This document shows, piece by piece, positions 48,920 through 59,650 of a DNA stretch of 64,000 nt. Both the position numbers and the translations under genes were made by a program. The stretch comes from Sclerodactyla briareus (lineage: Eukaryota > Echinodermata > Holothuroidea > Dendrochirotida > Sclerodactylidae): assembly GCA_026419785.1 (NCBI GenBank), contig JAODTK010002621.1, forward strand, positions 280,001-344,000, read 5' to 3'. The notes below the pieces were generated by a model, which searched no databases, was not told the origin of the DNA, and worked only from the letters and a program-made list of their open reading frames with translations. Within the stretch, counting starts at the first letter, position 1, and each line of letters opens with the position of its first letter.

Positions 48920-49140
48920 GAGGCGAATTTGGCACAAATTACTGCTTTCTGTGATATTTTTCGTTTGGTTGTGCCATATCTATTCAAACGGGTAGTCGAA
49001 AATACTGACTACAGAATACTTTTTTCGAAAATCACAAAGCTCATTTGGGGGGGGGGCACACGGTGGGGCACAGTTTCGAGAGGGGCGCGTTCCCCCCCCC
49101 CCCTGGCCCCCTTGGCGACCGCCACTGATACCATGTACCC
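48920..49140. mobile_element. G-rich repeat fragment ending GGCGACCGCCACTGATACC
   Basis: G-run, GGGGCACAGTTTCGAG and a C-run are followed by a terminal GGCGACCGCCACTGATA block, like the ends of common invertebrate repeats. Class unknown. Confidence 0.3.
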
Positions 49141-49264
49141 CTGACAAAAGACGATACCCCGCAAACATGACTATGAATTCTCTGTACTGATGGAAACTTG
49201 ACTAAGTTAAGTTCCAGAAAAAAGGGCAATGAGCCAGTTCGTAGTTTAAGTGCGCATGCTCCCC

Positions 49265-49590
49265 ACAGAATAGTGCGGGGAAATAGACGAGATTCGCGTC
49301 CGTTCCCCCCATAGCCAATATCGTGAGGCTTTATTTCAACTGTCTCCACTCACCACTATTTGAAAACTTAACCAATTCATCCCATGTTTTCGGATGTTAT
49401 TGTTGGTAAGTATTGGGGGAAATCTGTTTAAAAAGGTCTGCGATCGGACAGGATTCGTAGTTAGTTTTCAGGAGGGGAGTTTTCGAAAGATCGTTCGCAC
49501 ACTGTACGTGCAACGCGACGTAGAACTGCGGGTCATTCCCGTATGACACAATCTCGTAATCATCTCATAAATGTAACTCCAGAACTGGCT
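49265..49590 (-). mobile_element. Dispersed element, copy 2 (protein-coding remnant)
   Basis: Similar to 7430-7745. The minus-strand translation reads FYVALHVQCANDLSKTPLLK, then ESCPIADLFKQIS, NTYQQ and PKTWDELVKFSN with small frame breaks. It is better preserved than copy 1. Protein family not recognised. Confidence 0.45.
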
Positions 49591-50220
49591 TATTGTGTTT
49601 GATCTGGCTCCTCGGCTTTTAGAATGCTCGGAAAACGTTGGAAAAAGGGGCCTCGCCTCGATGGACAGGGGAACTCGGGCCTCTCGTGTTCTCTTGTGGT
49701 CTATCCCTGGCAGTACCTTGGCGCAAGGCGTTCGAGTACACCCCCACTCCACCCCCATAACAAATCCGCCCGGCAGAGAGAACCACATTATCTTTCTAAG
49801 CACCCGATGTCCATAGCCCCATCAGTAACGAATGCTAAATACTGATCTTGCAGCACAACGTGTTGAACCACGGCCTATTACTAACTATAGGTAGTTCAAC
49901 ATCGAAATCATGTGTGAAGAAATTATAATTATCCAGGAACAAACTGAGGAAGGTCGCTCTTATCCGTCATACTGGTGGGGACCTCTGAACATGCGTTTCT
50001 TCTGACCCATGTCGACTGAACCTATATTTCGGTTGCAAGTGCTGCTAAGTATCAGGCCATATAAAGACGGAATGGCCTCGCCATCTCTGCCTTTGTTAGG
50101 CCTATATGCCAGGTGCCTACAGTCCAGTACTTACTGCCCCCCTCCCCACCGCCCCGATCTTGAAGTATGGTTATGAGCCTGAATTGTGCTCAAGATGTAA
50201 TTGACATGTCAGGCATTCAA
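49591..50220. other. No recognisable gene
   Basis: Short overlapping open frames only (49595-49845), none with an identifiable domain. Confidence 0.35.
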
Positions 50221-50771
50221 CTATAATGTAAGTGTTAAGGAACAAGTGTCCAAAGTCTTCTTAAAGCCTCCTGAAAAACGTACTCGGTATACACTTCTGA
50301 TGACGTACACAGGCAACGGGGGAGATGCTTGGGGGCTCCAGACTACCCGGAAGCCTGTCAGCCCCCTACCCCCCCCCCAAAAAAAAAAACCGTCCAAGGA
50401 ATGTATTACTTGATATGCTGATACTCTGTCTAAAAGACAAAAATTTACTGCCTTCCGCAGCTGGCGAAAGGCCATTCCGAGGCTTCTCCGGTGGTCTATG
50501 AGGATCCCATTCTCTAGAAAAGAAAAACAATCGTAGTGAAATTGCTTGAGCCGCGTCCAGACTCGATATGAACCCTGCACTTTTTCATCCAGTCCCCATT
50601 TTTCGTGTTTGCGAGTGAAGCGTTGACAATCATTTTTGCGTGAACATGGTCGGCAGGCACCTTCCAAAACCATATAGGCTGATACGGTTTTGCCGCACCA
50701 GTCAAGAACTCTCTAGTTTGTTCTATTGATAAACGGTTTGGGAGCCATGGGATTACGGTTGCTTCAGGCAT
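50221..50771 (-). other. Coding-like minus-strand stretch, unrecognised
   Basis: Two overlapping minus frames: 50514-50771 (MPEATVIPWLPNRLSIEQ...) and 50221-50673. A pyrimidine-rich acceptor-like sequence (ttgtttttcttttctag on the minus strand) sits near 50518 and could join the first to ENGILIDHRRSLGMAFRQLR. No family is recognised. A run of A/C near 50370-50390 breaks the 3' part. Confidence 0.25.
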
Positions 50772-51768
50772 ACCAATACCAAAATATTAGGGAAAAACAA
50801 TCAATTATGTTGAATAATATTGAGAATGGTTTTTGGGAGCAGATCTGATCAGAAAAATTATCATCAACTTCATATTGTTCAACTTACATGGCAAAATGAT
50901 TGAGCATTGGGCAGTAAAAGTCATGGTGTTTTGTTAAATAATCCAGGACTTTATCTGACCAACGAGGACATTTGGATCTGACCATTAGAAACAAAGAGAG
51001 GAATCATTCAGCTACCCACATGAAATGCTACATAAATAACAAATGAGCCCACATAGTTGCATTGAAGAGTACTCAACCGTTTTTTTTACAATATTTTCAG
51101 ACTTTGACCCATGCTGACCTCATGTGATCTTTGCTCCCAGCATAATAGCGATTGCCTTCTGTGTATCTGTAACTAACTCACCTGACAAATATAGCCCCCC
51201 TCTTCACACTGTGTTTAACTAGTGGGTATGTTCACAAGACAAATGAACTTGACCTTGTTGGAACCTACATTACCTTCAACCTGTCATACAACCTAGGCCC
51301 TCTCATAGAGGCGTCGATCCCGGGGGGATGGGGGAGCCCTATGTAACCACCCCCCCCCAATATTGAGCCAAGTCCTTTCTGAGGAGGAGACGTTTGAGGT
51401 CGGCTGTGAGTGCCTACCGTGGTATGGTCCGCCGACGTCAGGGCGCTGTTCCCCGGTGTGAAAAATGTTGCTGACATTAATGCTGGTGTGCCCCGTTACA
51501 AGCTGTGGATTGTGAGCGGAGCTTAGCAGCACTCCGACGTCTAAAAACGGTGGCTGCGAAACACGATGACGCAGCTGCCTCTAAACTCTTGCGCAGTTTG
51601 CACGTTCACAGGTCTAGTTGATGATTGATATCATTCTCCTTGCAAGGGAGTTCGCCCCTCGATCCGAGAACGTAAGAATAGTTCGGCGTCAGTATCCGTG
51701 AATGACTGCTACAATGAACTACTTGGGACAAATTACGCCTGAATGTTCCACGTAAAGTAGGCAGGACT
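50772..51768. other. No recognisable gene
   Basis: Unassigned sequence. 51265-51532 is GC-rich with open minus frames in two registers, but no domain. Confidence 0.35.
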
Positions 51769-52010
51769 CATGGGCGTCACAGTGGGGGACGGGGGGGAGG
51801 GGGAACGTGTTTCCCACTTCAAAAGTGGGGGTATCATATCGTTTCCCCCCACTTTCGACCGTAATGAAAAATAGGCACAGCCCGATTTTGTATCACTCTA
51901 CTATTTGAACTGATTCATTTTTCCTAACCAAACACTACTCGCGTTGGGAAATTGTCTAAGTCCACTAATTCCAGTGCGGACCCCAGGTGAAGATCTGACC
52001 CGAAGGTCGG
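51769..52010 (-). mobile_element. ~1-kb non-autonomous repeat, partial inverted copy
   Basis: Starts CATGGGCGTCACAGTGGGGG and runs through TCACTCTA-, CCTAACCAAA-AC, GGGAAATTGTCTAAG to AGGTGAAGATCTGACCCG. This is the reverse complement of about 48660-48916. It is truncated before the palindromic module. Confidence 0.7.
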
Positions 52011-53115
52011 AACGATGAAGATTTTTGTTTGTTATATACCACCTCCTATACCACCTACGCATCTATCACCTCTATATAGCTTGACGTCGTCATAGGCAAT
52101 GCCTGTTATGTGCACTTGACGAACTTCGATCTTCCGGATCACATTGGGAATTGAAATTACCTCGTGACCCTTTGTCATCCATGGAACTGCTCCCATATCC
52201 GGTAAGCCTACTATCGAAAAGAAAATGGTTGTGCGTAAACGGCTGAAACCGCGTGGAGCCGACCTTCATTATCCTCAACCTACATAGGACTTGAAACCAA
52301 CGGCGTCTCAGTCCATATAAAACATATCTGAAATTGGCATCAGGCGTTAGGCACTGTTACTGACCCGGTAAATTCCTTCCACCGATATTTAGATATCGGG
52401 GGTAACGGCTAACGTGTCTCTGCTTCATTTGATAATCAATATTTCACCAGGCAATCATGATAACTTTTAATTATGTTTATTCCATCCTCTCCAATTATCC
52501 GATGTGAGTTTCAACTCAGGGTTTACAGGCTGATATTTTCAAAGATCACTCGTTCTATTCACAGCTTCATTGTCTATTCTTTCACTGAAACTATTGTTTG
52601 GTTATCTAACATCACCCAGTATGTTCAAGAGTCATTGGGACGAGGGCGACGTTCCCCATGAGATGATTGAGGTAAACATGGTTACAAATTGCTGATACTA
52701 TTGAACGGCTGCCCGTGTTGACCTCCACAGACGACAGTGCCCCGCGATGGGGGAGGGGTATAAGGGCAGTGTTGATACTACCCGATCCAGCCTTTCGTTC
52801 ATTAGATTATCTGCTCACCGTGACTGTCACTGATAAGTTGTGTTCCCGTCAATAGTTGAGCACACAGCATAGTGTCGGACTTACATTCGAAGTCATCGGT
52901 TGACGCTTTGACGAGACGCGCTTGTTTTTCACTACATCATTTCAACGGCACGCTCATCAGAAAGTGTCAACGCTGCCCCTATATGAGGCTAATAACAAAC
53001 GACCCCGAAGATGGAATGGTCACCATTTTGAGATTTCGGTTTAATTTTTGTAAGCCAATGGTTGAGTATACACAAGAAAAACCTTCCCTCCACGACCGCC
53101 GTTTAGACATGCTAG
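52011..53115. other. No recognisable gene
   Basis: Unassigned; no domain, TIR or array seen. Confidence 0.35.
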
Positions 53116-53207
53116 TGCCCCTCTCCTGGCCATCTGAGGGGGTCTCAGGCCAACAATTTTCACCTACGCTCCGCCGCCAACCAATGGTGGCGTCTCCGCT
53201 TAGATAG
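53116..53207 (+). repeat. Palindromic module, copy f
   Basis: GTGCCCCTCTCCTGGCCATCTG leads to CGCCGCCAACCAATGGTGGCG and TCTCCGCTTAGATAG. Confidence 0.8.
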
Positions 53208-53342
53208 TCTACAACATCATCCCCCCCCAATCTTCAACGGAAATCGACGCCTATGCCTGTCTCCCAATTACTCAAGGTTCTGCCATATAGAGCCCTCTAC
53301 ATTTTGAATTGCTCTGTGTGGTTCCAGAATTCTACTTTATCT

Positions 53343-53885
53343 TGTTAACCTTTCGTCGGTGAATCTTGCCTGGCCACAAAAAAATAGGGGTCATCCTACT
53401 CCCTATACTCTATCTGCCTAAATTGAACTTCATTAATGTTTTGCCTCCTTGAGATAAATTGGCATTTACCAGATGGCATTGACCCAGTTTTTTGTTTTTT
53501 GTTTAATTGTATCTCTCGTGAACCTTGATCTCCTTGAAATGACACTAAAAACAATATGATTCTTCCTCTTTATATTGTACCCTAGGTACAAGATTTGAGT
53601 ATTCCTAGCCTCCTAGGTGTTTCCATTTATATTATATATCGTCCTGACAAGCTTTTTCAACTTGACCTCTCATGACCTTGAAAGACTCTTTCAACTGTTA
53701 TCGAAAAAGGGGTTCATTCTAACTTGGGGACCACCTCCCCTATACTCACATATTCCGAACTTGAACGTACTTTCATTTGACAGATATCGTGCTAACAAGC
53801 CATTTCAACTTTGACCTCTCATGACCTTGGATGAGTTCCAACTGTTATAAAAAAAAACAATAGGCATCCTCACTAAGTTTTTGGT
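53343..53885. repeat. VNTR-like tandem repeat, ~120-165-bp degenerate units
   Basis: Recurring blocks: TTTGACCTCTCATGACCTTG at 53667-53683 and 53811-53829 with a weaker version at 53518-53540; 'gctaacaagccatttcaa' / 'ctgacaagctttttcaa'; 'caactgttat-aaaaa'; 'cctactccctatactctat'. About four degenerate units. Confidence 0.65.
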
Positions 53886-55199
53886 TTGTTTGGGGGGACA
53901 TAGTGCGGCAGCCGTGACTGCATGGGTTTGCCGAGTTTTTAGCCTGAGGGGACGAAATCTTGATGGCGATACAACCTCAGCAGACATGTCTATAGCCTGT
54001 TGAAACAGGCGTTTGACTTTGTTCACCTCGTATCAGCCTCATTCACTCATTTGTGCAGAATGACCCTTTAACCAATCGGTGATTTGCCTAAACAAACGCC
54101 TGTGCGACTTCGTTCCGCTCGCTGTCGAGCTGAATCATGGGCGGGACTATGGGCGGTGCGACGGACGTCAATGTTGATTGCGCAATCGGACATTCTCTCT
54201 TTTACTAATTTACGGGAAATGGCCATGCCTGCTGGAAAATGACTATTGATTTGATCTGGAATTGATTAGACAACCTCCAACCTAGTTTTGGCATACGTTA
54301 GATGGATATTCCTTTTTATTTCCCCATTTGAAGGATTCATATTTTTCCGAACTTCCGCGGCGATACCAAACAAACCCCAATACGCTTGCGCATAGCCGAA
54401 ACAGGGCTTCTGTCAATTTTAGGCTTCAAATGCATCATTCTTCGATAAATTCTTATTTCAGCTCAACTCATATGAACTCCATATGAACAGGATGTAATAA
54501 CCTTGATCAAGATGCTGGGTTGTGGAACTCATTTCAAGTGCGAAATAGGCCACTGTTAGTCTTCTATGTACTCGTCACTCCATTACATAATTTTTCCGTT
54601 AAATGAGAGTCCAATCGGCAAGTATATTAGTGTTGTTCACTCACGAAATGGACCAGTCATCGTGTTAGATACTGTTAATCTTATTCGCTGCTACCCTCTC
54701 TTCGCATACACCTCCACTAAGTACACTCACTCTATTTACATACTCCCCACCCACTCTCATCCAACTCCGCCACCGTGACCTCCTTACACTCGCTATATTA
54801 ACACACTTCTCCCCCCCCCGCCTTCTCCTCCATTCCATCTCCACTACTAGATAAACAAATATTGCTACAGGACTCAGTACCAGTTGGGTTCTTGCTTTTC
54901 CTTGACCGTTGCTTCTGGTTCTGAACCCCTGTCCTCTTTTTTCCGACACCCTTGAGTCCGGTTTGGACACCCTGTTTTCTGTTTTGGACGTATTGGATTC
55001 CAATCCTAATGGTCTGATTCCATTCTTGATGATTTTTATTACACTCCGCGCACCAGGACGGCGCGGAGTGTATCACACTTAAAGGATCACGCGAAACAAT
55101 GAGAATCCTCTTAAGGTGGATGTCATGGATTATCATATGACGTTAACTGAATTCTTGTTTGATATTGCTGATTCCGCTTTTTCACTGTCTAATTCATTC
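53886..55199. other. No recognisable gene
   Basis: Minus-strand frames at 54665-55136 are Arg/Ser/Lys-rich with repeated (S/T)E-x-x-x-KP-type residues, which appears to reflect decayed copies of the GATTC-TTTTGA minisatellite that follows. No domain. Confidence 0.35.
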
Positions 55200-55315
55200 T
55201 TTGAAGGTTTGATTCTGTTTTGATGGGGTTTGATTCTTTTCGATGGGTTGATTCTGTTTTCGATGGTTGATTCTTTTTTTCGCTGGGTTGATTCCAACTT
55301 TGATGGATTTGGTTA
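55200..55315. repeat. Minisatellite, ~20-22-bp unit (GGTTGATTCTGTTTTCGAT)
   Basis: About five units of TTGATTC-(T/G)TTTT-CGATGGG in direct repeat, with indels. Confidence 0.8.
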
Positions 55316-55440
55316 CGTTTCGCGCTCCGTATCCTTGACACGGGAAATGATGGAAATTCCGTTTTCAGGAATTAGGGCACTAAAAGGCTCTTCCAGTAGC
55401 ATAGTGTGTTTGGCTATTCCAGCGAGTCGCTTCTTCAGAT

Positions 55441-56300
55441 TTAACCCCAAGATACTTTAGTTTCCTTCACTCTTTTATAATTTTCACCAAGGATAGTGTA
55501 GGACAGAGTGCTGGCGGATTTTTCTCCTGGTGACACACATAGTTTCACATTTAGTCGGATTAAAGTGCATACCCCAGGTATGTGACCACTGTAACCCTGG
55601 TATCGGAAGATCTCTCTGTAGTATTCTTTCATCTTCAACCGAATTAATAGTTCTATAGAGCATACAATCATCGGCAAGGACCCTAACTGTACTTGAAACT
55701 TTCTCGTGGATGTCCATTTATGTATAACAAAAAGGTGGGGACCAGGCAGTACGTGAGGTGTGCCGCTCAGGACGGCACCAATCGGAGCTGCTTCCCGTTT
55801 ACACTAACCGTTGGAGTCGTTTCGTCAAAAATCCAGATATCCAGCTTTTGACATTGATCGTATACCATAATAATCCAGCTTTTCTAGTAGTCCGCTGGTG
55901 TGGAATGACATCAAAGGCCTTGGGAAGTCCAGACAAACGTCCGTCCATTTTCTTATTATCATGCTTTTGGCAGGTCGTGTCGTCAGCAGGATCATGGGAT
56001 TCACATGAGCTATTCTCCGGAAAGCATGTTGGTGTTCAGCTAGGATTTTGTGCTTGGATAGATGTCGCATTAGATTACTGTCGATATGTGTTCAAATAGT
56101 TACAACCAGTATCTTGTCAGGATTGGGCGGTAAGTTCGCTGGATCGGTAGAGCTCCTTTGCTTAAATATGGGGGGAAATAGCTGCCTTCTTCAGTCAGCG
56201 ACAGGTCTCCTTTGTTAAGATCTTTGGAAAATCTATTGCAGCACCGGGGCAATTTCATCTGCAGCAATCTTGAGGGTTGATTTGGTAATGTTGGTGATTT
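55441..56300 (-). mobile_element. LINE reverse transcriptase fragment (family C, jockey/CR1-like)
   Basis: Minus-strand RT reads in order: STLKIAADEIAPVLQ with IFQRS and FPPIFKQRSSTDPANLPPNP (56290-56120); MRHLSKHKILAEHQHAFRR (56070-56014); KKWTDV-type then FDVIPHQR and LLEKLDYYGIRS (55960-55870); STVRVLADDCMLYRTINSVE with the catalytic box LADD at 55667-55678; and WSHTWGMHFNPTKCETMCVT (55600-55545). The match ends at ETK-YLG near 55441, where minisatellite sequence begins, so the C-terminus is lost. The catalytic Asp pair is intact but frames are broken. Confidence 0.85.
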
Positions 56301-56449
56301 CGACCGTGTAGATATAACCGATGTGCGATTGCCCCCTCTATTTTAGGAACGGCTTCTCCATATCTCTGCTTCAGCAGGCTTACATGTCTATGGATACCCC
56401 AACTCCATAACCGAAGACAATATAGCGCGCTAAAGAGATAACGGGCAAG

Positions 56450-56775
56450 CTCTAATACAGGCTCCAAGTACATGATAATGGATCAACCTCTAATACAGGC
56501 TGTCACATATTGATATGTGTACACCTCTAATCTAGGCTACAATGGATGAGAGTCATGGGCAAAGCCTCTAATACAGGGCCGGCAAGTACTGAAAAGGGCC
56601 AATGGGGCAGTCCCAAAAGATGGATGAAGCCTCTAATAAAGGCGACAAATACTGAAATGGGCAAACCTTTAATACAGGCCGTTACTTTTTACAATGGGGG
56701 TCAAGCGCTCTCATACAGGCAGACAAAATACTTAATGATATGGATAGGATGGGCAAAACCTATATACAGGTCGCA
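56450..56775 (+). repeat. Minisatellite with CTCTAATACAGGC core
   Basis: Eight occurrences of CTCTAATACAGGC or close variants, at 56450, 56488, 56525, 56566, 56631, 56667, 56708 and about 56759. They are spaced 36-65 bp, most followed by 'aatactgaaatgggcaaa'-like sequence. Variable spacing suggests an old, decaying array. Confidence 0.85.
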
Positions 56776-58994
56776 ATACTGTTTACCAGTACTCTTTAAT
56801 GGCCGTAGGAAATCCTAGACTCTATGCAGACCTCTCTTGTAATTGGGGCTGGTATACTCACGTTTAGGCTAGTAATATTTAGTGTCGCTCGACCAAAGAC
56901 AGCCCAATTACTCTCGGATTCAACCGGCTGCTCTTTAGAAAGTGTTGCACAAAAACAAGTTGCAAGTCAGGCCACTCGAACAGCACACTGGGAGTCATGC
57001 ACGTAGGCGGTAGTTTCGGTAACGGTATGAGGTGAAAACGAGCAGCGCAGAACTTACTGTGCCTGCACTGCTCGACGTCCGAAGGCTCAATGAGGTGGTT
57101 TCGATTGTCTTCTCCTGTAGAGTGACGTGACGTGTGACTTCACGGTATAACGAATACAATATAGCGCGCCTAAAGAAGTCTCTGCCACAGACATGTATAC
57201 GTAGAACTAACATCACCCATACTGTCACTGTGCAACATTTTGCAGCCAATTGAACGCCGCGGGGATCCTGGGAAATGCAGCACCCAAAAAGAACCGTTCG
57301 CGCAAAGGAGCATATAGTAAACCAACGGTTTTCGGTGGCGGTGCAGTGATACGCCGATTTTGCGGCTAAATCTTCAATATTGAATGCAGTATGGTGCAAT
57401 ATACGAAATCATTTCTGTAAAATTTTATTTTCTAGATTTTGAGAATATTTCCTTCGCAGTTGTGCTGTTAGATTTTTCAGGATTTAGACATCTGTTGTTT
57501 CTACCTCCGTCCACACTGATAATGAAAACATAGTCGTACCGTACATACCCTACATCTAGGCATAGCGTTAGGCCTACGTATCCTTGCGATGTCTGGCACT
57601 CTGTGAAGAAACGTACTAGGCATGCATACTCAAGTTACTCAACACTCTAGGTGAATGATATGACCTGACCAAACTCCTTTTGCATATAGGTTAGCCCAAT
57701 TACCCAGCACAGACCCATATTCAAGCCAGTGGAATCTCACTAAGGCCTTGTAGATATTATTGCCCACATGGGGCTGATTGCCATAGTTCTAGCAGAGCAA
57801 AGTTGCATAGACCATTTGGTATGAACTGCAGATTTCCTCAGCCAATAAGTATTGCGGTGGCAAAACGAAGATTTTCCAAGCTATTCCTAGTCTGCTTCCA
57901 TGGGTGAGGATTGCGCCCAAAAGGACGGCCTTAAACAAAACTACAAAACGAAAACTTTGAGGCCGCAAGCGCGCTGCGCCTACACTAGTACTGGCGTGGG
58001 TGCCGGAAAGGAGGTCACTTCAGAGAACTGAAACACCATTGTCACTAGATCTACTCTCATAGCATCCCCCCACCTCCCCTCCCCCCATTGTCCATGAATT
58101 TGCTAATGAGTACATTTTAAAAAACCCACAGGAGGCAAATTAAATGAATGCGGGACAGAGAAAATTACCGGCGGGCCAAAATGCTGTTGTGGCATGCAGT
58201 GCAGTATGCCATCAATGAGGTTTATTGTCAGGCAATCAAGGTGCTGCTGACTCTGGCCCTCCATCGGGCAATTGCATGGTGCTTTGAGGACCTTCTGTCT
58301 TTATACTAACTTTTGGGGGTCTATTTGGAGGTTTTCAGGATCCATGCAGTCCTTTGTTCTTACATCTGGAGGTCTAAGAAGTGTCTTTTAGCACACCAAT
58401 CCTTCACAACCGTGCCAGCATATCCCTGATTTTTTTTTTCTCAATGGTATAACTTGCCGAGCGAAAAAAGGATCAATCCTATCCGCCAAGGTCCGTCCAC
58501 AAGGGTGCAGACCTGATGCTGCACCTAATTGTCAGCAGCGAATCTAACTCAGAGGGTAAATCATTCGAAAGTGAATTGAGGAACATTTAGCAATTGATTG
58601 TAATTCAGTAAGAATATTGTGGCTGCACAACGGGGAACATGTGAGTCAACATGCTGTTAACAAAACCATAGGTACATGCAAGGGTCATAATGATGATGCT
58701 ATATATTTTTAATTTCATATCTTTGGTCAGGTTATTTTTAAGGATCAAATTAGCTGGGTGAGCATTATCTCAGTGGGACAGCCCAACTGTACAACATCAT
58801 GAGGTTGCCCTTGACTTCGAGTCTAGTAAAACTAATGCTTGTTTTTCATATGACGCGCAATGTCTGCCTAGGTAGTGCCAAACAGTCTGAATGAAATGTC
58901 TAAACAAACAAGGCTGCAAGGGGAGTATCGGCTATAACATCCAAAAAATCCTCAAACATTGATCTATCAAAACTGGAGCAGAGTGTGTTACAGC
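56776..58994. other. No recognisable exon; possible promoter near 57.0-57.4 kb
   Basis: 57000-57400 is relatively CpG-rich (ACGTGACGTGTGACTTCACGG, CCGCGGGGATCCTGGGAAATG) and has a segment like one upstream of 60947. CAATATAGCGCGC occurs at both 56420 and 57160. The remaining 1.6 kb is unassigned. Confidence 0.3.
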
Positions 58995-59126
58995 ATGTTG
59001 GCTGTTAAGGCTGGCAACTGTTTCAAGCCTTCTTTGTTAGGACTCTTCTTGCTGGCTCTCTTACTCCTTTGCTCAGTCATTAAACTGTCTATTTATCCTT
59101 ACAACTTGTCTGACTATGGAACTTGT
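58995..59126 (+). CDS. Candidate first coding exon encoding a type II membrane signal anchor
   Basis: The ATG at 58995 (A at -3) follows an acceptor-like ttacag. It starts MLAVKAGNCFKPS, then LLGLFLLALLLLCSVIKL, a strong hydrophobic segment of about 17 residues, followed by SIYPYNLSDYGTC with an N-glycosylation sequon (NLS). A consensus donor GTGAGC begins at 59127, exactly after a whole codon. A short positively charged N-terminus, membrane segment and luminal sequon fit Golgi type II enzymes such as glycosyl- or sulfotransferases. No downstream catalytic exon was identified in the window, so the family is not assigned. If the donor is not used the frame stops at 59154. Confidence 0.4.
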
Positions 59127-59217
59127 GTGAGCAGTGCGGGGATCAAAGGCCTCTAGAAAACACTAAACAAACAGGAATGAAACCTGCTTTTCAACATTTT
59201 AGTGATCCTTTTCATAT

Positions 59218-59650
59218 TACCGTATTCATTCCGCTAAGCGCCCATGGCGGCTTGCAAAGTTTCAGGAGGGGCGCTGCACGAGAGTATATTATTTTTTTGA
59301 TATTCCCGAGCATTCCAGCGTGTATTATACTGTACTGACGTATAGTCGAATACACAGCATATACTAGTTCGGCCAATGCACGATCGTTGTGAGTTTATTA
59401 TGTGGAGACGTGTGTTTGTAATGGGGGGGGGGGAGGTGGAAGCACTGTATGTTGGAATAGCAAGACATTGTTGCCTCAACCTGTGCAATATTTTGTATGT
59501 GTTTCATGTACACAGTGTTTTCAATTTTGAGGCAATAGTTGTTGCACTTCTGCAGCCCATGGCGGTGTTATGGGTACGTCAATCTGCATTGCAAAAAAGT
59601 TGGTAGGCGTCTTACTGGGAGACTGGTCGCTCAGCGGAATGAATACGGTA
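59218..59650. mobile_element. MITE with 23-bp TIRs flanked by TA
   Basis: Left terminus TACCGTATTCATTCCGCTAAGCG (59218-59240) and right terminus CGCTCAGCGGAATGAATACGGTA (59628-59650) are inverted repeats with one mismatch in 23. Each edge carries TA, as expected for a Tc1/mariner-type TA target. The 433-bp body has no ORF of its own but includes CCATGGCGG near both ends. Confidence 0.75.

Noticed and set aside
56450-56775. CRISPR array
   Set aside because: Repeats are degenerate with irregular spacing, in animal-type DNA with no cas genes; it is a minisatellite.
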